A stretch of 64,000 bases of DNA from Rubrivivax sp. (GTDB lineage: Bacteria; Pseudomonadota; Gammaproteobacteria; Burkholderiales; Burkholderiaceae_C). Below are positions 21,322 through 32,509 of the stretch, in pieces. Positions within the stretch are counted from its first letter, which is position 1. Each line of letters begins with the position of its first letter. The position numbers and the translations under genes are program-made. The notes beneath the pieces were generated by a model. That model made no database searches and was not told the DNA's origin. It was given only the letters and a program-made list of their open reading frames with translations. The stretch covers positions 1 through 64,000 of the forward strand of contig JAURZM010000063.1 of NCBI GenBank assembly GCA_030653385.1, given 5' to 3'.

Positions 21322-22659
21322 ATGAAGCCGGTCATTGCACTGGTCGGCCGGGCCAACGTCGGCAAGTCGACGCTGTTCAACCGCATCACGAAGAGCCGCG
21401 ACGCCATCGTCGCCGACTATGCCGGCCTCACACGTGACCGCCACTATGGTGATGCCCGCCTGGGCAACCGCGAATTCATCGTCGTCGACACCGGGGGCTT
21501 CGAGCCAGACAAACCCAGCGGCGTCGTGGCCGAGATGGCCAAGCAGACCCGCCAGGCGGTGGCCGAAGCCGATGCGGTGATTTTCGTCGTGGACGTTCGC
21601 GCTGGCCTGTCGGCGCAGGACCACGACATCGCGCGTTACCTGCGCACGCAGCGCAAGAAGGTGCTGCTGGCGGCGAACAAGGCCGAAGGCATGGTCGAGT
21701 CGCCCTTGCTGGGTGAATTCCACGAACTGGGCATCGGCGACCCGCATCCCATTTCTTCGGCGCACGGGCAGGGCATCCGCAGCTTGCTGGAGGCCGCGCT
21801 CGAGTCGTTTCCGCATGACGAAGACGCCGAGGTCGAACCCGACCCTCACGCACCCATCCGACTGGCCGTGGCCGGCCGCCCCAACGTGGGCAAGAGCACG
21901 CTGATCAACGCCTGGCTCGGTGAAGAAAGGCTGGTCGCCTTCGACCAGCCCGGCACCACGCGCGATGCCATCCACGTGCCTTTCGAAAAGGACGGGCAGC
22001 GTTTCGAGTTGATCGACACCGCCGGCCTGCGCCGCAAAGGCAAGGTCTTCGAGGCGATCGAGAAGTTTTCGGTCGTCAAGACCTTGCAGGCCATTGCCGA
22101 CGCCAATGTGGTGCTGCTGCTGATCGACGCGACCCAGGGTGTCAGCGACCAGGACGCCCACATCGCCGGCTACGTGCTGGAATCGGGCCGTGCCGTGGTG
22201 GTGGCGGTGAACAAGTGGGACGCCACCGACGACTACCAGCGCCAGACCTTGCAGCGGTCCATCGAAAGCCGCCTGGCTTTCCTGAAGTTTGCGCCGGTGC
22301 TGCAGATCTCGGCCATCCGCCGCCAGGGGCTGAACGCGGTCTGGAAGGCGATCCAGAAAGCCCATGCCTCGGCCACCGTGAAGATGAGCACGCCGGTGTT
22401 GACGCGCCTGGTGCACGAAGCCGCCGAACACCAGGCGCCGCCTCGGGAAGGGCGCTTCCGCCCGAAAATGCGCTACGCCCACCAGGGCGGACAGAACCCG
22501 CCGCTGGTGGTGATCCACGGCACGGGCTTGGACCACATCACCGATGGCTACAAACGCTTCCTGGAAGGGCGGTTCCGCGAGCACTTCAAGCTCGAAGGCA
22601 CACCCATCCGCATCGAGTTGCGATCCTCGTCGAACCCCTTCGACGCCAAGGGGCACTGA
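21322..22659 (+). CDS. der: Ribosome biogenesis GTPase Der (EngA)
   Basis: Essential double-GTPase that acts in 50S subunit maturation. The 445 residues have two G domains, each with a P-loop (GRANVGKST near residue 8, GRPNVGKST near 187), and a C-terminal KH-like domain. GTG 21319 directly precedes ATG 21322; the AGGGG at 21306-21310 suits either. The ATG is chosen for the standard [10 protein letters not shown] start. Confidence 0.96.
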   Translation: MKPVIALVGRANVGKSTLFNRITKSRDAIVADYAGLTRDRHYGDARLGNREFIVVDTGGFEPDKPSGVVAEMAKQTRQAVAEADAVIFVVDVRAGLSAQDHDIARYLRTQRKKVLLAANKAEGMVESPLLGEFHELGIGDPHPISSAHGQGIRSLLEAALESFPHDEDAEVEPDPHAPIRLAVAGRPNVGKSTLINAWLGEERLVAFDQPGTTRDAIHVPFEKDGQRFELIDTAGLRRKGKVFEAIEKFSVVKTLQAIADANVVLLLIDATQGVSDQDAHIAGYVLESGRAVVVAVNKWDATDDYQRQTLQRSIESRLAFLKFAPVLQISAIRRQGLNAVWKAIQKAHASATVKMSTPVLTRLVHEAAEHQAPPREGRFRPKMRYAHQGGQNPPLVVIHGTGLDHITDGYKRFLEGRFREHFKLEGTPIRIELRSSSNPFDAKGH

Positions 22660-22738
22660 ACCCATTCGCCCGTGGGCGCGATGAGGGCTTCCCCTGTGAT
22701 AAGGTGAGCGACTTCTGTCATTCAACACGGAAAATATC

Positions 22739-22981
22739 GTGAGCAACAAAGGCCAACTTTTGCAGGACCCCTTTCTGAACCTGCTGCGCAAGGAACACGT
22801 GCCGGTGTCGATTTACCTCGTCAACGGCATCAAGCTCCAAGGCCACATCGAGTCCTTCGACCAATACGTGGTGCTGCTGCGCAACACCGTGACCCAGATG
22901 GTCTACAAACACGCCATCTCCACCGTGGTGCCCAGCCGCGCGGTCAATTTCCACGCCAACGAGCCGGGCGAACAAGCCTGA
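22739..22981 (+). CDS. hfq: RNA chaperone Hfq
   Basis: Sm-like hexameric RNA chaperone that pairs small RNAs with mRNAs. The 80 residues contain Sm1 ([20 protein letters not shown]) and Sm2 ([13 protein letters not shown]), with a short C-terminal tail. The start is GTG 22739; no ATG is near. A TGTGATAAG stretch at 22695-22703 could be an extended -10. hflX follows 22 bases after the stop, as in the hfq-hflX-hflKC order of many Proteobacteria. Confidence 0.96.
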   Translation: MSNKGQLLQDPFLNLLRKEHVPVSIYLVNGIKLQGHIESFDQYVVLLRNTVTQMVYKHAISTVVPSRAVNFHANEPGEQA

Positions 22982-23003
22982 GCCCGGGCCAGCGCCCAGC
23001 ACC

Positions 23004-24269
23004 TTGAGTTCATCATCCGCATCCGCCGCTGCCCGCGGTGTCGAGCCCACACGTGCCGTGTTGGTGGGCGTGGACGTGGGCGGCAGCGATGCCTTCGATG
23101 CCACGTTGGACGAACTGGCCTTGCTGGCTGCCTCGGCTGGCGACCTGGTCGTGGCCCGCGTCACCGCCAAACGCCGCGCACCCGACCCGGCGCTGTTTGT
23201 CGGCAGTGGCAAGGCCGACGAAATCAAGGCCCTGGTGGCTGCCACGTCGGCCCACGGCGTGATCTTCGACCAGGCCCTCAGCCCGGCGCAGCAGCGTAAC
23301 CTCGAGCAGCACCTGGGCGTTGCTGTGGCCGACCGCACCAGCCTGATCCTGGACATCTTCGGCGACCGCGCACAAAGCCACGAGGGCAAGTTGCAGGTCG
23401 AACTGGCCCGCCTGCAATACCAGGCCACGCGCCTGGTTCGGCGTTGGAGCCACCTGGAGCGCCAGCAGGGTGGCATCGGCACACGTGGCGGCCCAGGTGA
23501 AGCGCAGATCGAACTCGACCGCCGCATGATCGGCGACCGCATCAAGACCGTGAAAGAGCGGCTCGAAAAGGTCAAGCGTCAGCGTGGCACGCAGCGCAAG
23601 GCGCGTGAACGCCGCGGCACCTTCCGCGTTTCCTTGGTCGGCTACACCAACGCCGGCAAGTCCACACTCTTCAATTCCCTGGTCAAGGCACGTGCCTTTG
23701 CGGCCGACCAGCTGTTTGCCACCCTGGACACCACCACCCGCGCCTTGTGGCTGGGTGAAGCCCAAAGTTCGGTGTCGCTCAGCGACACGGTGGGTTTCAT
23801 CCGCGACCTGCCGCACAAGCTGGTGGAAGCCTTCGAAGCCACGCTGCAAGAGGCTGCCGAGGCCGACCTGCTGCTGCACGTCATCGATGCCGCCAGCCCC
23901 TTGCTGGCCGAACAGCAGGCCGAGGTCGAGCGGGTGCTTGAAGAAATCGGCGCCAGCCAGGTGCCGCAACTGCTGGTCTACAACAAGTGCGACCTGCTCG
24001 AACCTTCGCAGCGCTCGCGCCAGTCTTCGGACTGGATCGAGGTTCACCCCGGTGTGCGTCGCCAGCGTGTGTTTGTCAGCGCAGCCACGGGCCTGGGGTT
24101 GGCTGAATTGCGCCAGGCCATTGCTGCACACGCCATGTCCCGAACACCCGGCGCACGCTTGAACCCGGATGGCCTGCCCCCATTTCCTGATGAGGCGGGT
24201 TCCGCTTCTGCTCCTCCGGGCCCGGACCCGGCCAACGACTCTGTCATCCCACCGCACCAGCATGCGTGA
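23004..24269 (+). CDS. hflX: Ribosome-associated GTPase HflX
   Basis: GTPase that binds the 50S subunit and can split stalled ribosomes. The 421 residues have an N-terminal HflX domain (to about 190), including the GGxGTRGPGE-type stretch GGIGTRGGPGEAQIE, and a G domain with P-loop GYTNAGKST (213-221), DTVGF and NKCD. The start appears to be TTG 23004 with no clear ribosome site; no ATG fits upstream of the domain. The last eight bases overlap hflK. Confidence 0.93.
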   Translation: MSSSSASAAARGVEPTRAVLVGVDVGGSDAFDATLDELALLAASAGDLVVARVTAKRRAPDPALFVGSGKADEIKALVAATSAHGVIFDQALSPAQQRNLEQHLGVAVADRTSLILDIFGDRAQSHEGKLQVELARLQYQATRLVRRWSHLERQQGGIGTRGGPGEAQIELDRRMIGDRIKTVKERLEKVKRQRGTQRKARERRGTFRVSLVGYTNAGKSTLFNSLVKARAFAADQLFATLDTTTRALWLGEAQSSVSLSDTVGFIRDLPHKLVEAFEATLQEAAEADLLLHVIDAASPLLAEQQAEVERVLEEIGASQVPQLLVYNKCDLLEPSQRSRQSSDWIEVHPGVRRQRVFVSAATGLGLAELRQAIAAHAMSRTPGARLNPDGLPPFPDEAGSASAPPGPDPANDSVIPPHQHA

Positions 24270-25599
24270 TCAAGCAACTTCCACATTCACTGCCCGCCTG
24301 GGTGCCGTTGCCGGCGCACTGGGCGTCTGGCTCAAGGCTGTGCTGGGCAGGCGTCAGCCGGCCTCTGCCGCAGGTGGGCTGGGCGACGGGCTGATCTACA
24401 ACAACCGCAACGACGGCCCGCCCGACTTGGACGAGCTGTGGCGCGATTTCAATCGCAAGCTCAGCGGTCTCTTTGGCGGCAAGGGCAGCGGCCCGGGCCG
24501 GCCAGGCCCTGACGACCGGTCGGGTGGTGGTGGCGGCGGTGCGCCGTTCCAGCCCGACATGAAGAGTGCTGGCATCGGCGCCGGCCTGATCGGCGGCGTG
24601 GCGCTGCTCATCTGGCTGGGCAGCGGCTTCTACATCGTGCAGGAAGGCCAGCAGGCGGTGGTCACCACCTTCGGCAAGTTCAGCCAGACCAAGGACGCTG
24701 GCTTCCAGTGGCGCATGCCCTACCCGGTGCAGGCGCACGAAACGGTGGCCGTGACCCAACTGCAGTCGGTGGAAGTGGGTCGCAATGCCGTGGTTCAGGC
24801 CACCGGCCTTCGCGACTCGTCGATGTTGACGCAGGACGAAAACATCGTCGACATCCGCTTTGTCGTGCAGTACCGCCGTGCCGATGCACGTGCCTACCTG
24901 TTCGAGAACTTCCGCCCCGACGAAGCGGTGGTGATGGCCGCCGAATCAGCCGTGCGCGAGATCGTGGGCCGCAGCAAGGTCGACCAGGTGCTGTACGAAC
25001 AGCGTGATGCCATTGCCGCCGACCTCGTCAAGTCCATCCAGGCCCAACTGGACCGGCTGAAGGCCGGCATCGTGATCTCCAACGTCAATGTGCAGAACGT
25101 GTTTGTGCCCGACCAGGTGCAGGCCGCCTTCAACGACGCGCTGAAAGCCGGCGCCGACCGCGACCGTTTCAAGAACGAAGGCCAGGCTTACGCCAGCGAC
25201 GTCATCCCGAAAGCACGCGGCACGGCTTCGCGCCTGCTCGAAGAGTCCGAAGGCTACCGCTCACGTGTGGTGGCTCAGGCCGAAGGTGATGCGCAGCGCT
25301 TCCGATCGGTGCTGACCGAGTATCAGAAGGCCCCTGCGGTCACGCGAGACCGCCTGTACATCGAAACCATGCAGCAGGTGTACTCCAATGTCAGCAAGGT
25401 GATGGTCGACAGCCGCACCGGCAGCAACCTGCTGTATCTGCCGCTGGACCGTTTGCTGCAGCAAGCCGGCGTGCCGGCTCCCGCAGCCGGCGCCGCCATC
25501 TCGGTGCCCACGCCCTCGTCCACCGAGTCAGCCGGTGCCCAGAGCATCGACGTTCGCTCTCGCGACGGTTCTCGCACCCGCGACCGCGAAGGCCGCTGA
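24262..25599 (+). CDS. hflK: FtsH protease modulator HflK
   Basis: SPFH/band 7 protein that forms a large membrane cage with HflC around FtsH. The 445 residues have an atypical N-terminus with a mildly hydrophobic stretch (13-28), then the family hallmark NDGPPDLDELWRDF (50-63), a Gly-rich region, a membrane segment (about 104-126) and the band 7 domain from EGQQAVVTTFGKF. ATG 24262 overlaps the hflX stop and is the best start. It precedes hflC by 15 bp. Confidence 0.94.
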   Translation: MRDQATSTFTARLGAVAGALGVWLKAVLGRRQPASAAGGLGDGLIYNNRNDGPPDLDELWRDFNRKLSGLFGGKGSGPGRPGPDDRSGGGGGGAPFQPDMKSAGIGAGLIGGVALLIWLGSGFYIVQEGQQAVVTTFGKFSQTKDAGFQWRMPYPVQAHETVAVTQLQSVEVGRNAVVQATGLRDSSMLTQDENIVDIRFVVQYRRADARAYLFENFRPDEAVVMAAESAVREIVGRSKVDQVLYEQRDAIAADLVKSIQAQLDRLKAGIVISNVNVQNVFVPDQVQAAFNDALKAGADRDRFKNEGQAYASDVIPKARGTASRLLEESEGYRSRVVAQAEGDAQRFRSVLTEYQKAPAVTRDRLYIETMQQVYSNVSKVMVDSRTGSNLLYLPLDRLLQQAGVPAPAAGAAISVPTPSSTESAGAQSIDVRSRDGSRTRDREGR

Positions 25600-25614
25600 G
25601 GCGGAGCACAAGAC

Positions 25615-26505
25615 ATGAACAAGATTGCACTTTTTGTCGCGGCTGCCCTGGCGGCGCTGATGCTGGCTGCCAGCACGTTGTTTGTGGTCGACCAGCGGCA
25701 GGTCGGCGTGGTCTACGCCCTGGGCGAGATCAAGGAAGTCATCACCGAGCCCGGCCTGAAATTCAAGTTGCCCCCGCCATTCCAGAACGTCGTGTTCCTG
25801 GACAAACGCGTGCAGACGCTGGACAGCCCCGAGACCCGCCCCATCTTCACGGCCGAGAAAAAGAGCCTGGTCATCGACTGGCTCGTGAAGTGGCGCATCT
25901 CGGAGCCGCGGCAGTTCATCCGCAACAACGGTGCTGATTTCCGCAACCTCGAGAATCGCCTGGCGCCTGTCGTTCAGGCCGCGTTCAACGAAGAAATCAC
26001 TCGGCGAAATGTGGCTGCGGTGCTGGCCACCGAACGCGAGAAAGTCATGAACGACGTCAAGCGGCGGCTGGACGAAGAAGGCAAGGACTTCGGCATCGAG
26101 ATCGTCGACGTGCGCATCAAGCGTGTCGACTTCGTCGCCGACATCACCGACTCGGTTTACCGGCGCATGGAATCCGAACGCAAGCAGGTCGCCAACGAAT
26201 TGCGTTCGCAGGGTTCCGCCGACGGCGAGAAGATCCGCGCCGACGCCGACCGTCAACGCGAAGTGATCGTCGCCGAGGCCTACCGTGATGCGCAGAAGAT
26301 CAAGGGTGAAGGCGATGCCAAGGCCTCCGCGCTATATGCGGACGCATTCGGCCGCGACCCGCAGTTCGCGCAGTTCTACCGCAGCCTCGAGGCCTACCGC
26401 ACCACCTTCCGCAGCAAGGCTGACGTGATGGTGCTCGACCCCAGCAGCGACTTCTTCCGCGCCATGCGCGGTGGGCAGCCGGCACCGGCAGCGCCGCGCC
26501 GTTAG
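25615..26505 (+). CDS. hflC: FtsH protease modulator HflC
   Basis: Band 7 partner of HflK, anchored by an N-terminal membrane segment (about 5-23). The 296 residues include VDQRQVGVVYALGEIK and the conserved INDVKRRLDEEG/GIEIVDVRIKRVDF region. GGCGGAG lies before ATG 25615. It forms an operon with hflX and hflK. Confidence 0.95.
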   Translation: MNKIALFVAAALAALMLAASTLFVVDQRQVGVVYALGEIKEVITEPGLKFKLPPPFQNVVFLDKRVQTLDSPETRPIFTAEKKSLVIDWLVKWRISEPRQFIRNNGADFRNLENRLAPVVQAAFNEEITRRNVAAVLATEREKVMNDVKRRLDEEGKDFGIEIVDVRIKRVDFVADITDSVYRRMESERKQVANELRSQGSADGEKIRADADRQREVIVAEAYRDAQKIKGEGDAKASALYADAFGRDPQFAQFYRSLEAYRTTFRSKADVMVLDPSSDFFRAMRGGQPAPAAPRR

Positions 26506-26554
26506 TTCGCGTCGAAGCAACAACAAGCTCGCACCACAAGCGCCAGAGCGGCCC

Positions 26555-26740
26555 ATGGGCGAGTGGTTGTTCGGGGCCTTTGCGCTGATGCTGGTCATCG
26601 AAGGTTTGCTGCCGTTCCTGAGCCCGCGCATGTGGCGAGCGGCCTTCGAGCGCGCAACCCGATTGAGCGACGGTCAGATCCGTTTTTTCGGCTTGTCCAT
26701 CATGCTCGCGGGTCTGCTGATGCTGGCCATCTGGCACTGA
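26555..26740 (+). CDS. DUF2065 (YjeT-like) small membrane protein
   Basis: A 61-residue protein with two hydrophobic segments (GAFALMLVIEGLLPFL and FGLSIMLAGLLMLAIW) joined by a charged loop, PRMWRAAFERATRLSDGQIR. This is the DUF2065/YjeT pattern. Proteins of this type often sit between hflC and hisZ or purA, as here. Function is unknown. ATG 26555 begins the first hydrophobic segment; the ribosome site is weak. Confidence 0.82.
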   Translation: MGEWLFGAFALMLVIEGLLPFLSPRMWRAAFERATRLSDGQIRFFGLSIMLAGLLMLAIWH

Positions 26741-26793
26741 GACACCGTCAAGGCCCGCCGCCTTCCGGTGCTGGCGCAGCGATCACAGCCCCG

Positions 26794-26799
26794 TACAAT
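26794..26799 (+). promoter_or_regulatory. Putative -10 element for hisZ-purA
   Basis: TACAAT 26 bases before the hisZ ATG, followed by a short CCGGT/ACCGG inverted repeat at 26801-26816. No clear -35 hexamer is visible. Confidence 0.35.
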
Positions 26800-26824
26800 G
26801 CCGGTTTCAACACCGGTGCATTTC

Positions 26825-28006
26825 ATGTTGTCTGCTTGGCTGCTGCCAGAGCACATCGCCGATGTCCTGCCCACCCAGGCACGGCGCATCGAAGAACTCA
26901 GGCGGGCGCTGCTGGACCGGGCGCGCGCCTACGGTTTCGAACTCGTGATGCCGCCCTTGCTCGAGCACCTGGAAAGCCTGCTCAGTGGCACGGGCCGCGA
27001 ACTCGACCTGAAGACCTTCAAGCTGGTGGATCAGCTCAGCGGCCGCATGCTGGGCCTGCGCGCCGACACCACACCGCAAGCCGCGCGCATCGACGCCCAC
27101 CTGCTGAACCGCGAAGGCGTGACGCGGCTGTGTTATTGCGGCCCGGTGCTGCACACGCGGGCCGCCGGTCTGGCCGCCACACGCGAGCCCTTGCAGTTCG
27201 GTGCCGAGATCTTCGGTCACGCTGGCTTGGAAGCCGACCTCGAAGCGGCTGAACTGGCGCTGGACGGTCTGGCCGCCGCGTCGGTGCAGCCCCTGGTGAT
27301 CGACCTGGCCGATGCACGGGTGCTGCGCGGTGTACTGGCCGGTGTGGCGATGGAGTCGGCCCAGTTGCAGGACATCGTGACGGCGCTGTCGGCAAAGGAC
27401 ACCGCGGCACTGATGGACGCCTGCGCAGGGGCTGCCGAGCCCACCCGCCAGGCCCTGGCCGCCTTGCTGCGGCTGTACGGTGGTGACGAGGTGCTGGTGG
27501 CTGCGCGCACCGCCTTGCCGGCGCGTGCGCTGGTGCGCGATGCCATCGACCAGTTGCAGTGGCTGGCCACCCATTTGCGTGCGGCCTATCCGCAGCTGAA
27601 GGTGGGTTTCGACCTGTCGGACATGAGTGGCTACGCCTACTACTCCGGCTCACGTTTTGCGATCTACGGCGCGGGCAGCAGTGACGCGCTGGCGCGTGGC
27701 GGCCGCTACGACGAAGTGGGCGCGGTGTTCGGCCGCAACCGCCCGGCGGTGGGCTTCAGCCTCGACCTGAAGTCGCTGGCCGAAGTGGCTGGCCCGTCGC
27801 CCACGCCGACTGCCATCCGTGCCCCCTGGGGCGAAGACCCGGCGCTGCGCGCGGCGGTGCGCAGGCTGCGCGAAAACGGCGAAATCGTGCTGGCCATGCT
27901 GCCCGGCCACGAACCCGAGGCCCAGGCCTTCGACTGCGACCGTGAACTGGTCAGCATCGACGGGCGTTGGGTGCTGCGTGCCATCGAAGCGGCCGCAGGC
28001 CATTGA
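26825..28006 (+). CDS. hisZ: ATP phosphoribosyltransferase regulatory subunit HisZ
   Basis: HisS paralogue without tRNA synthetase activity, needed as activator for the short form of HisG in histidine synthesis. The 393 residues follow the class II synthetase fold ([15 protein letters not shown] start, [39 protein letters not shown]) but lack the anticodon-binding domain. ATG 26825 is preferred because ATG 26798 lies within the likely promoter. hisG itself is not in the window. purA follows after 24 bases. Confidence 0.93.
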   Translation: MLSAWLLPEHIADVLPTQARRIEELRRALLDRARAYGFELVMPPLLEHLESLLSGTGRELDLKTFKLVDQLSGRMLGLRADTTPQAARIDAHLLNREGVTRLCYCGPVLHTRAAGLAATREPLQFGAEIFGHAGLEADLEAAELALDGLAAASVQPLVIDLADARVLRGVLAGVAMESAQLQDIVTALSAKDTAALMDACAGAAEPTRQALAALLRLYGGDEVLVAARTALPARALVRDAIDQLQWLATHLRAAYPQLKVGFDLSDMSGYAYYSGSRFAIYGAGSSDALARGGRYDEVGAVFGRNRPAVGFSLDLKSLAEVAGPSPTPTAIRAPWGEDPALRAAVRRLRENGEIVLAMLPGHEPEAQAFDCDRELVSIDGRWVLRAIEAAAGH

Positions 28007-29371
<1,365 letters not shown>

Positions 29372-29413
29372 CCCGCGCACCGCCTCAACTTCAGAAAGCG
29401 GAGACTCGAGACC

Positions 29414-29935
29414 ATGCTCACCGACGACGGCAAGCACCTGTACGTGTCCTGGGACGAATACCACCTGCTGACCGAGCGCCTGGCGCTCAAGGTCGCGCAC
29501 TCGGGCTGGGAATTCGACCAGATCCTGTGCCTGGCACGTGGTGGCATGCGCCCGGGCGATGTGCTGTCGCGGGTGTTCGACAAGCCGCTGGCGATCATGT
29601 CCACCAGTTCGTATCGCGCCGATGCCGGCACGATCCAGGGCCGATTGGACCTGGCGAAGTACATCACCATGCCCAAAGGCGAACTGGCAGGGCGTGTGCT
29701 GCTGGTGGACGACCTGGCTGACACCGGCGTCACCTTGCGTGCCGTGGTCGAGCGCCTGCGGGGCATGCCTTCCATCCAGGAACTGCGGGCCGCGGTGATC
29801 TGGGTGAAGGGCGTGTCCACCTACACCCCCGACTACTTCGTCGAGAACCTGCCCACGAGCCCCTGGATTCACCAGCCCTTCGAGGAATACGACAACCTGC
29901 GGCCCGATGGCCTGGCGAAAAAATTTGCCGTCTGA
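29414..29935 (+). CDS. Phosphoribosyltransferase, probably purine (xanthine/hypoxanthine type)
   Basis: Type I PRTase of 173 residues with the PRPP-binding loop VLLVDDLADTGVTL (95-108). Its YVSWDEYHLL start resembles the xanthine/hypoxanthine PRTases with a YxxWxE motif. A salvage role in returning free purine bases to nucleotides is inferred from that resemblance and from purA next door; the exact base is not clear from sequence. GGAG precedes ATG 29414. The gene ends nine bases before a bidirectional terminator. Confidence 0.85.
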   Translation: MLTDDGKHLYVSWDEYHLLTERLALKVAHSGWEFDQILCLARGGMRPGDVLSRVFDKPLAIMSTSSYRADAGTIQGRLDLAKYITMPKGELAGRVLLVDDLADTGVTLRAVVERLRGMPSIQELRAAVIWVKGVSTYTPDYFVENLPTSPWIHQPFEEYDNLRPDGLAKKFAV

Positions 29936-29943
29936 AAACGAAA

Positions 29944-29972
29944 AAGGCCGCAGCCCTTGCGGGTGCGGCCTT
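29944..29972. terminator. Bidirectional intrinsic terminator
   Basis: Stem AAGGCCGCA/TGCGGCCTT with an inner CCC/GGG pair. On the minus strand the stem runs into five T, so it should terminate tRNA-Leu transcription well. On the plus strand the T-run is interrupted (CTTG), so termination of the purA-PRTase transcript may be weaker. Confidence 0.8.
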
Positions 29973-30017
29973 CTTGTCAATCTGCTGAACGACCTGTGGG
30001 TCAAACCAGCTTTGTCT

Positions 30018-30102
<85 letters not shown>

Positions 30103-30208
30103 AAGATGTCCAGGGCCTGCAAAATACTTACGCCGGCCCTCAGGAACTAAGGATCATATCATCAAGGAAAATAACATTTCAAGCGCCACGCAGCCGGGTC
30201 CGCCCGTC

Positions 30209-32485
30209 ATGGGCGACATCGAAGGCACCGTGGAAGGCCATCGCGACGGCCACGGTTTTGTCCACCCCGCCACCGGCGAGGCGTCCATCTACCTGGCGCC
30301 GCAAGAGATGCGCAGCGTGCTGCACCGTGACCGTGTGCGGGTGCGTGTGCTGCGGCTTGACCGCAAGGGCCGGCCCGAAGGTCGGGTGCTGGACATCCTG
30401 GAGCGGCGCAAGTCGCCCATCATCGGCCGCTTGCTGCACGAAGGTGGCCACTGGCTGGTGGCGCCCGAAGACAGCCGCTACGGACAGGACATCCTGATCC
30501 CGAAAAACGCCACCGCCAATGCCACGGTGGGGCAGGTGGTGTCCGTCGAACTGACCGAGCCGCCTTCGCTGCACTCGCAGCCCGTGGGCCGTGTGGCCGA
30601 GGTGCTGGGCGAGATCGACGACGCCGGCATGGAGATCGAGATCGCGGTGCGCAAGTACGAAGTGCCGCACGAGTTTTCGCCCGAAACGCTGGCGCACGCC
30701 GCTGCACTGCCCGAGAAGTTGCGCGCCACCGACCGCAAACACCGTGTCGACCTGAGCGACGTGGCGCTGGTCACCATCGACGGCGAAGACGCACGCGACT
30801 TCGACGACGCGGTGTACTGCGAACCCTTCAAGCAGGGCCGCGGCAAGAGTGCCATCGAAGGCTGGCGCCTGATCGTGGCCATTGCCGACGTCAGCCACTA
30901 CGTGAAGCCCGGCGAGCCGCTGGACGAAGATGCCTATGAACGGGCGACCTCGGTCTACTTCCCGCGGCGTGTCATTCCGATGCTGCCCGAGAAGCTGTCC
31001 AACGGCCTGTGCTCGCTGAACCCCGAGGTCGAACGCCTGGCCATGGCTTGCGACATGGTCGTCACGGCCGAAGGCAAGGTGCGCGCGTTCCAGTTCTACC
31101 CGGCCATCATCAACTCGCAAGCGCGACTGACCTACACCGAAGTGGCCGCCATGCTGGCCAACACCCGCGGGCCCGAGGCACAACGCCGGGGCGACGTGCT
31201 GCCGCATCTGCTGCACCTGCACGAGGTCTACCGTGCGCTGCTGAAACAGCGTGCGCAACGTGGTGCGATGGAGTTCGAAAGCTCCGAGACGCAGATCGTC
31301 TGCGACGAAAACGGCCGCATCGAAAAGATCGTGCCGCGCACACGCACCGAAGCGCACCGGCTGATCGAAGAAGCGATGTTGGCGGCCAACGTCTGCGCGG
31401 CCGAATACATCGCCAGCGCCGAGCACCCCTGCCTGTTTCGCGTGCACGAAGGTCCCACGCCCGAGAAACGGCTGGCCTTGCAGAACCAGCTCAAGGCCCT
31501 GGGCGTCAGCGTGCACCTGAGCGACGAACCCACGCCCGCCGAAATGGCCGCCATTGCCAGGAGCGTGGAAGAGCGGCCCGATGCGCTGCAGATCCACACG
31601 CTGCTGTTGCGCTCGATGCAGCAGGCCGTCTACACCGCCACCAACAACGGCCACTTCGGCCTGGCCTACGATGCCTACGCGCACTTCACAAGCCCGATCC
31701 GGCGTTACCCGGACTTGCTGGTGCACCGTGTCATCAAGGCCATCCTGGCCAAGCGCCGCTACCACCTGGCGGCCAGCAGCAAGACGCGCACGCCGGAACC
31801 GCGCAAGGGCGCCAGGCCGCAGCGCGCTGCGCCCAAGCCGATGTCGCAGGAAATGACGCTGTGGGAAGCGGCCGGGGGCCATTGCAGCGCCAACGAACGC
31901 CGCGCCGACGAAGCGTCTCGCGACGTCGAAGCCTGGCTGAAGTGCCGCTACATGCGCGAGCGGCTGGGCGAGGAGTATTCCGGCACGGTCACCGCGGTGG
32001 CTGCTTTTGGCCTCTTCGTGACACTGGATGCGCTGTACGTCGAGGGCCTGGTGCACATCACCGAACTCGGCGGCGAGTACTACCGCTTCGACGACGCGCG
32101 GCTGGAACTGCGCGGCGAACGCACCGGCATCCGCTATGGCGTGGGCACACGCGTGCGGGTGCAGGTCAGCCGCGTCGACCTGGACGGCCGCAAGATCGAC
32201 TTCCGCATGGTGCGCGAAGGCGAGACCGACAAACTCCTGGCCAAGGGTGGCAAGCCCGAACGCGCCGAGCGCAGCCGCGCGCCGGGTGCGGCAGGTGAGT
32301 TGTCGGCCGTGCAGGAAGCCGACCGCGTGGCCAAGGCCGCCACACGCGCTTTCAAGGGCGGTGGCCGGCCTGCGGGCAAGACGGCAGGCAAGGGGAGTGG
32401 CGGCAAGGCGGCAGACGACGCTTCGCGTCGGTCGCGCAAGCCCGGACCACAGCGGCCGACGCCCAAGCCGCGAACGCGGCGTTAG
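30209..32485 (+). CDS. rnr: Ribonuclease R
   Basis: Processive 3'-5' exoribonuclease that degrades structured RNA. The 758 residues lack the N-terminal helix-turn-helix of the E. coli protein and start directly with the cold-shock-like domain (IEGTVEGHRDGHGFV). The RNB catalytic domain has metal-binding D191, D197, D199 and D200. An S1 domain (about 590-672) and a basic Lys/Arg/Gly tail follow. ATG 30209 has no visible ribosome site. A strong AAGGA at 30164-30168 instead points at ATT 30176 in the same open frame, so the true start may lie eleven codons upstream. Confidence 0.94.
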   Translation: MGDIEGTVEGHRDGHGFVHPATGEASIYLAPQEMRSVLHRDRVRVRVLRLDRKGRPEGRVLDILERRKSPIIGRLLHEGGHWLVAPEDSRYGQDILIPKNATANATVGQVVSVELTEPPSLHSQPVGRVAEVLGEIDDAGMEIEIAVRKYEVPHEFSPETLAHAAALPEKLRATDRKHRVDLSDVALVTIDGEDARDFDDAVYCEPFKQGRGKSAIEGWRLIVAIADVSHYVKPGEPLDEDAYERATSVYFPRRVIPMLPEKLSNGLCSLNPEVERLAMACDMVVTAEGKVRAFQFYPAIINSQARLTYTEVAAMLANTRGPEAQRRGDVLPHLLHLHEVYRALLKQRAQRGAMEFESSETQIVCDENGRIEKIVPRTRTEAHRLIEEAMLAANVCAAEYIASAEHPCLFRVHEGPTPEKRLALQNQLKALGVSVHLSDEPTPAEMAAIARSVEERPDALQIHTLLLRSMQQAVYTATNNGHFGLAYDAYAHFTSPIRRYPDLLVHRVIKAILAKRRYHLAASSKTRTPEPRKGARPQRAAPKPMSQEMTLWEAAGGHCSANERRADEASRDVEAWLKCRYMRERLGEEYSGTVTAVAAFGLFVTLDALYVEGLVHITELGGEYYRFDDARLELRGERTGIRYGVGTRVRVQVSRVDLDGRKIDFRMVREGETDKLLAKGGKPERAERSRAPGAAGELSAVQEADRVAKAATRAFKGGGRPAGKTAGKGSGGKAADDASRRSRKPGPQRPTPKPRTRR

Positions 32486-32509
32486 CAGCGGCGGCGGTGC
32501 TGGCGCCAG

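Noticed and set aside
26825-28006. Second histidyl-tRNA synthetase
   Set aside because: The frame lacks the anticodon-binding domain and parts of the catalytic set and matches HisZ, so it is a histidine-biosynthesis regulator.
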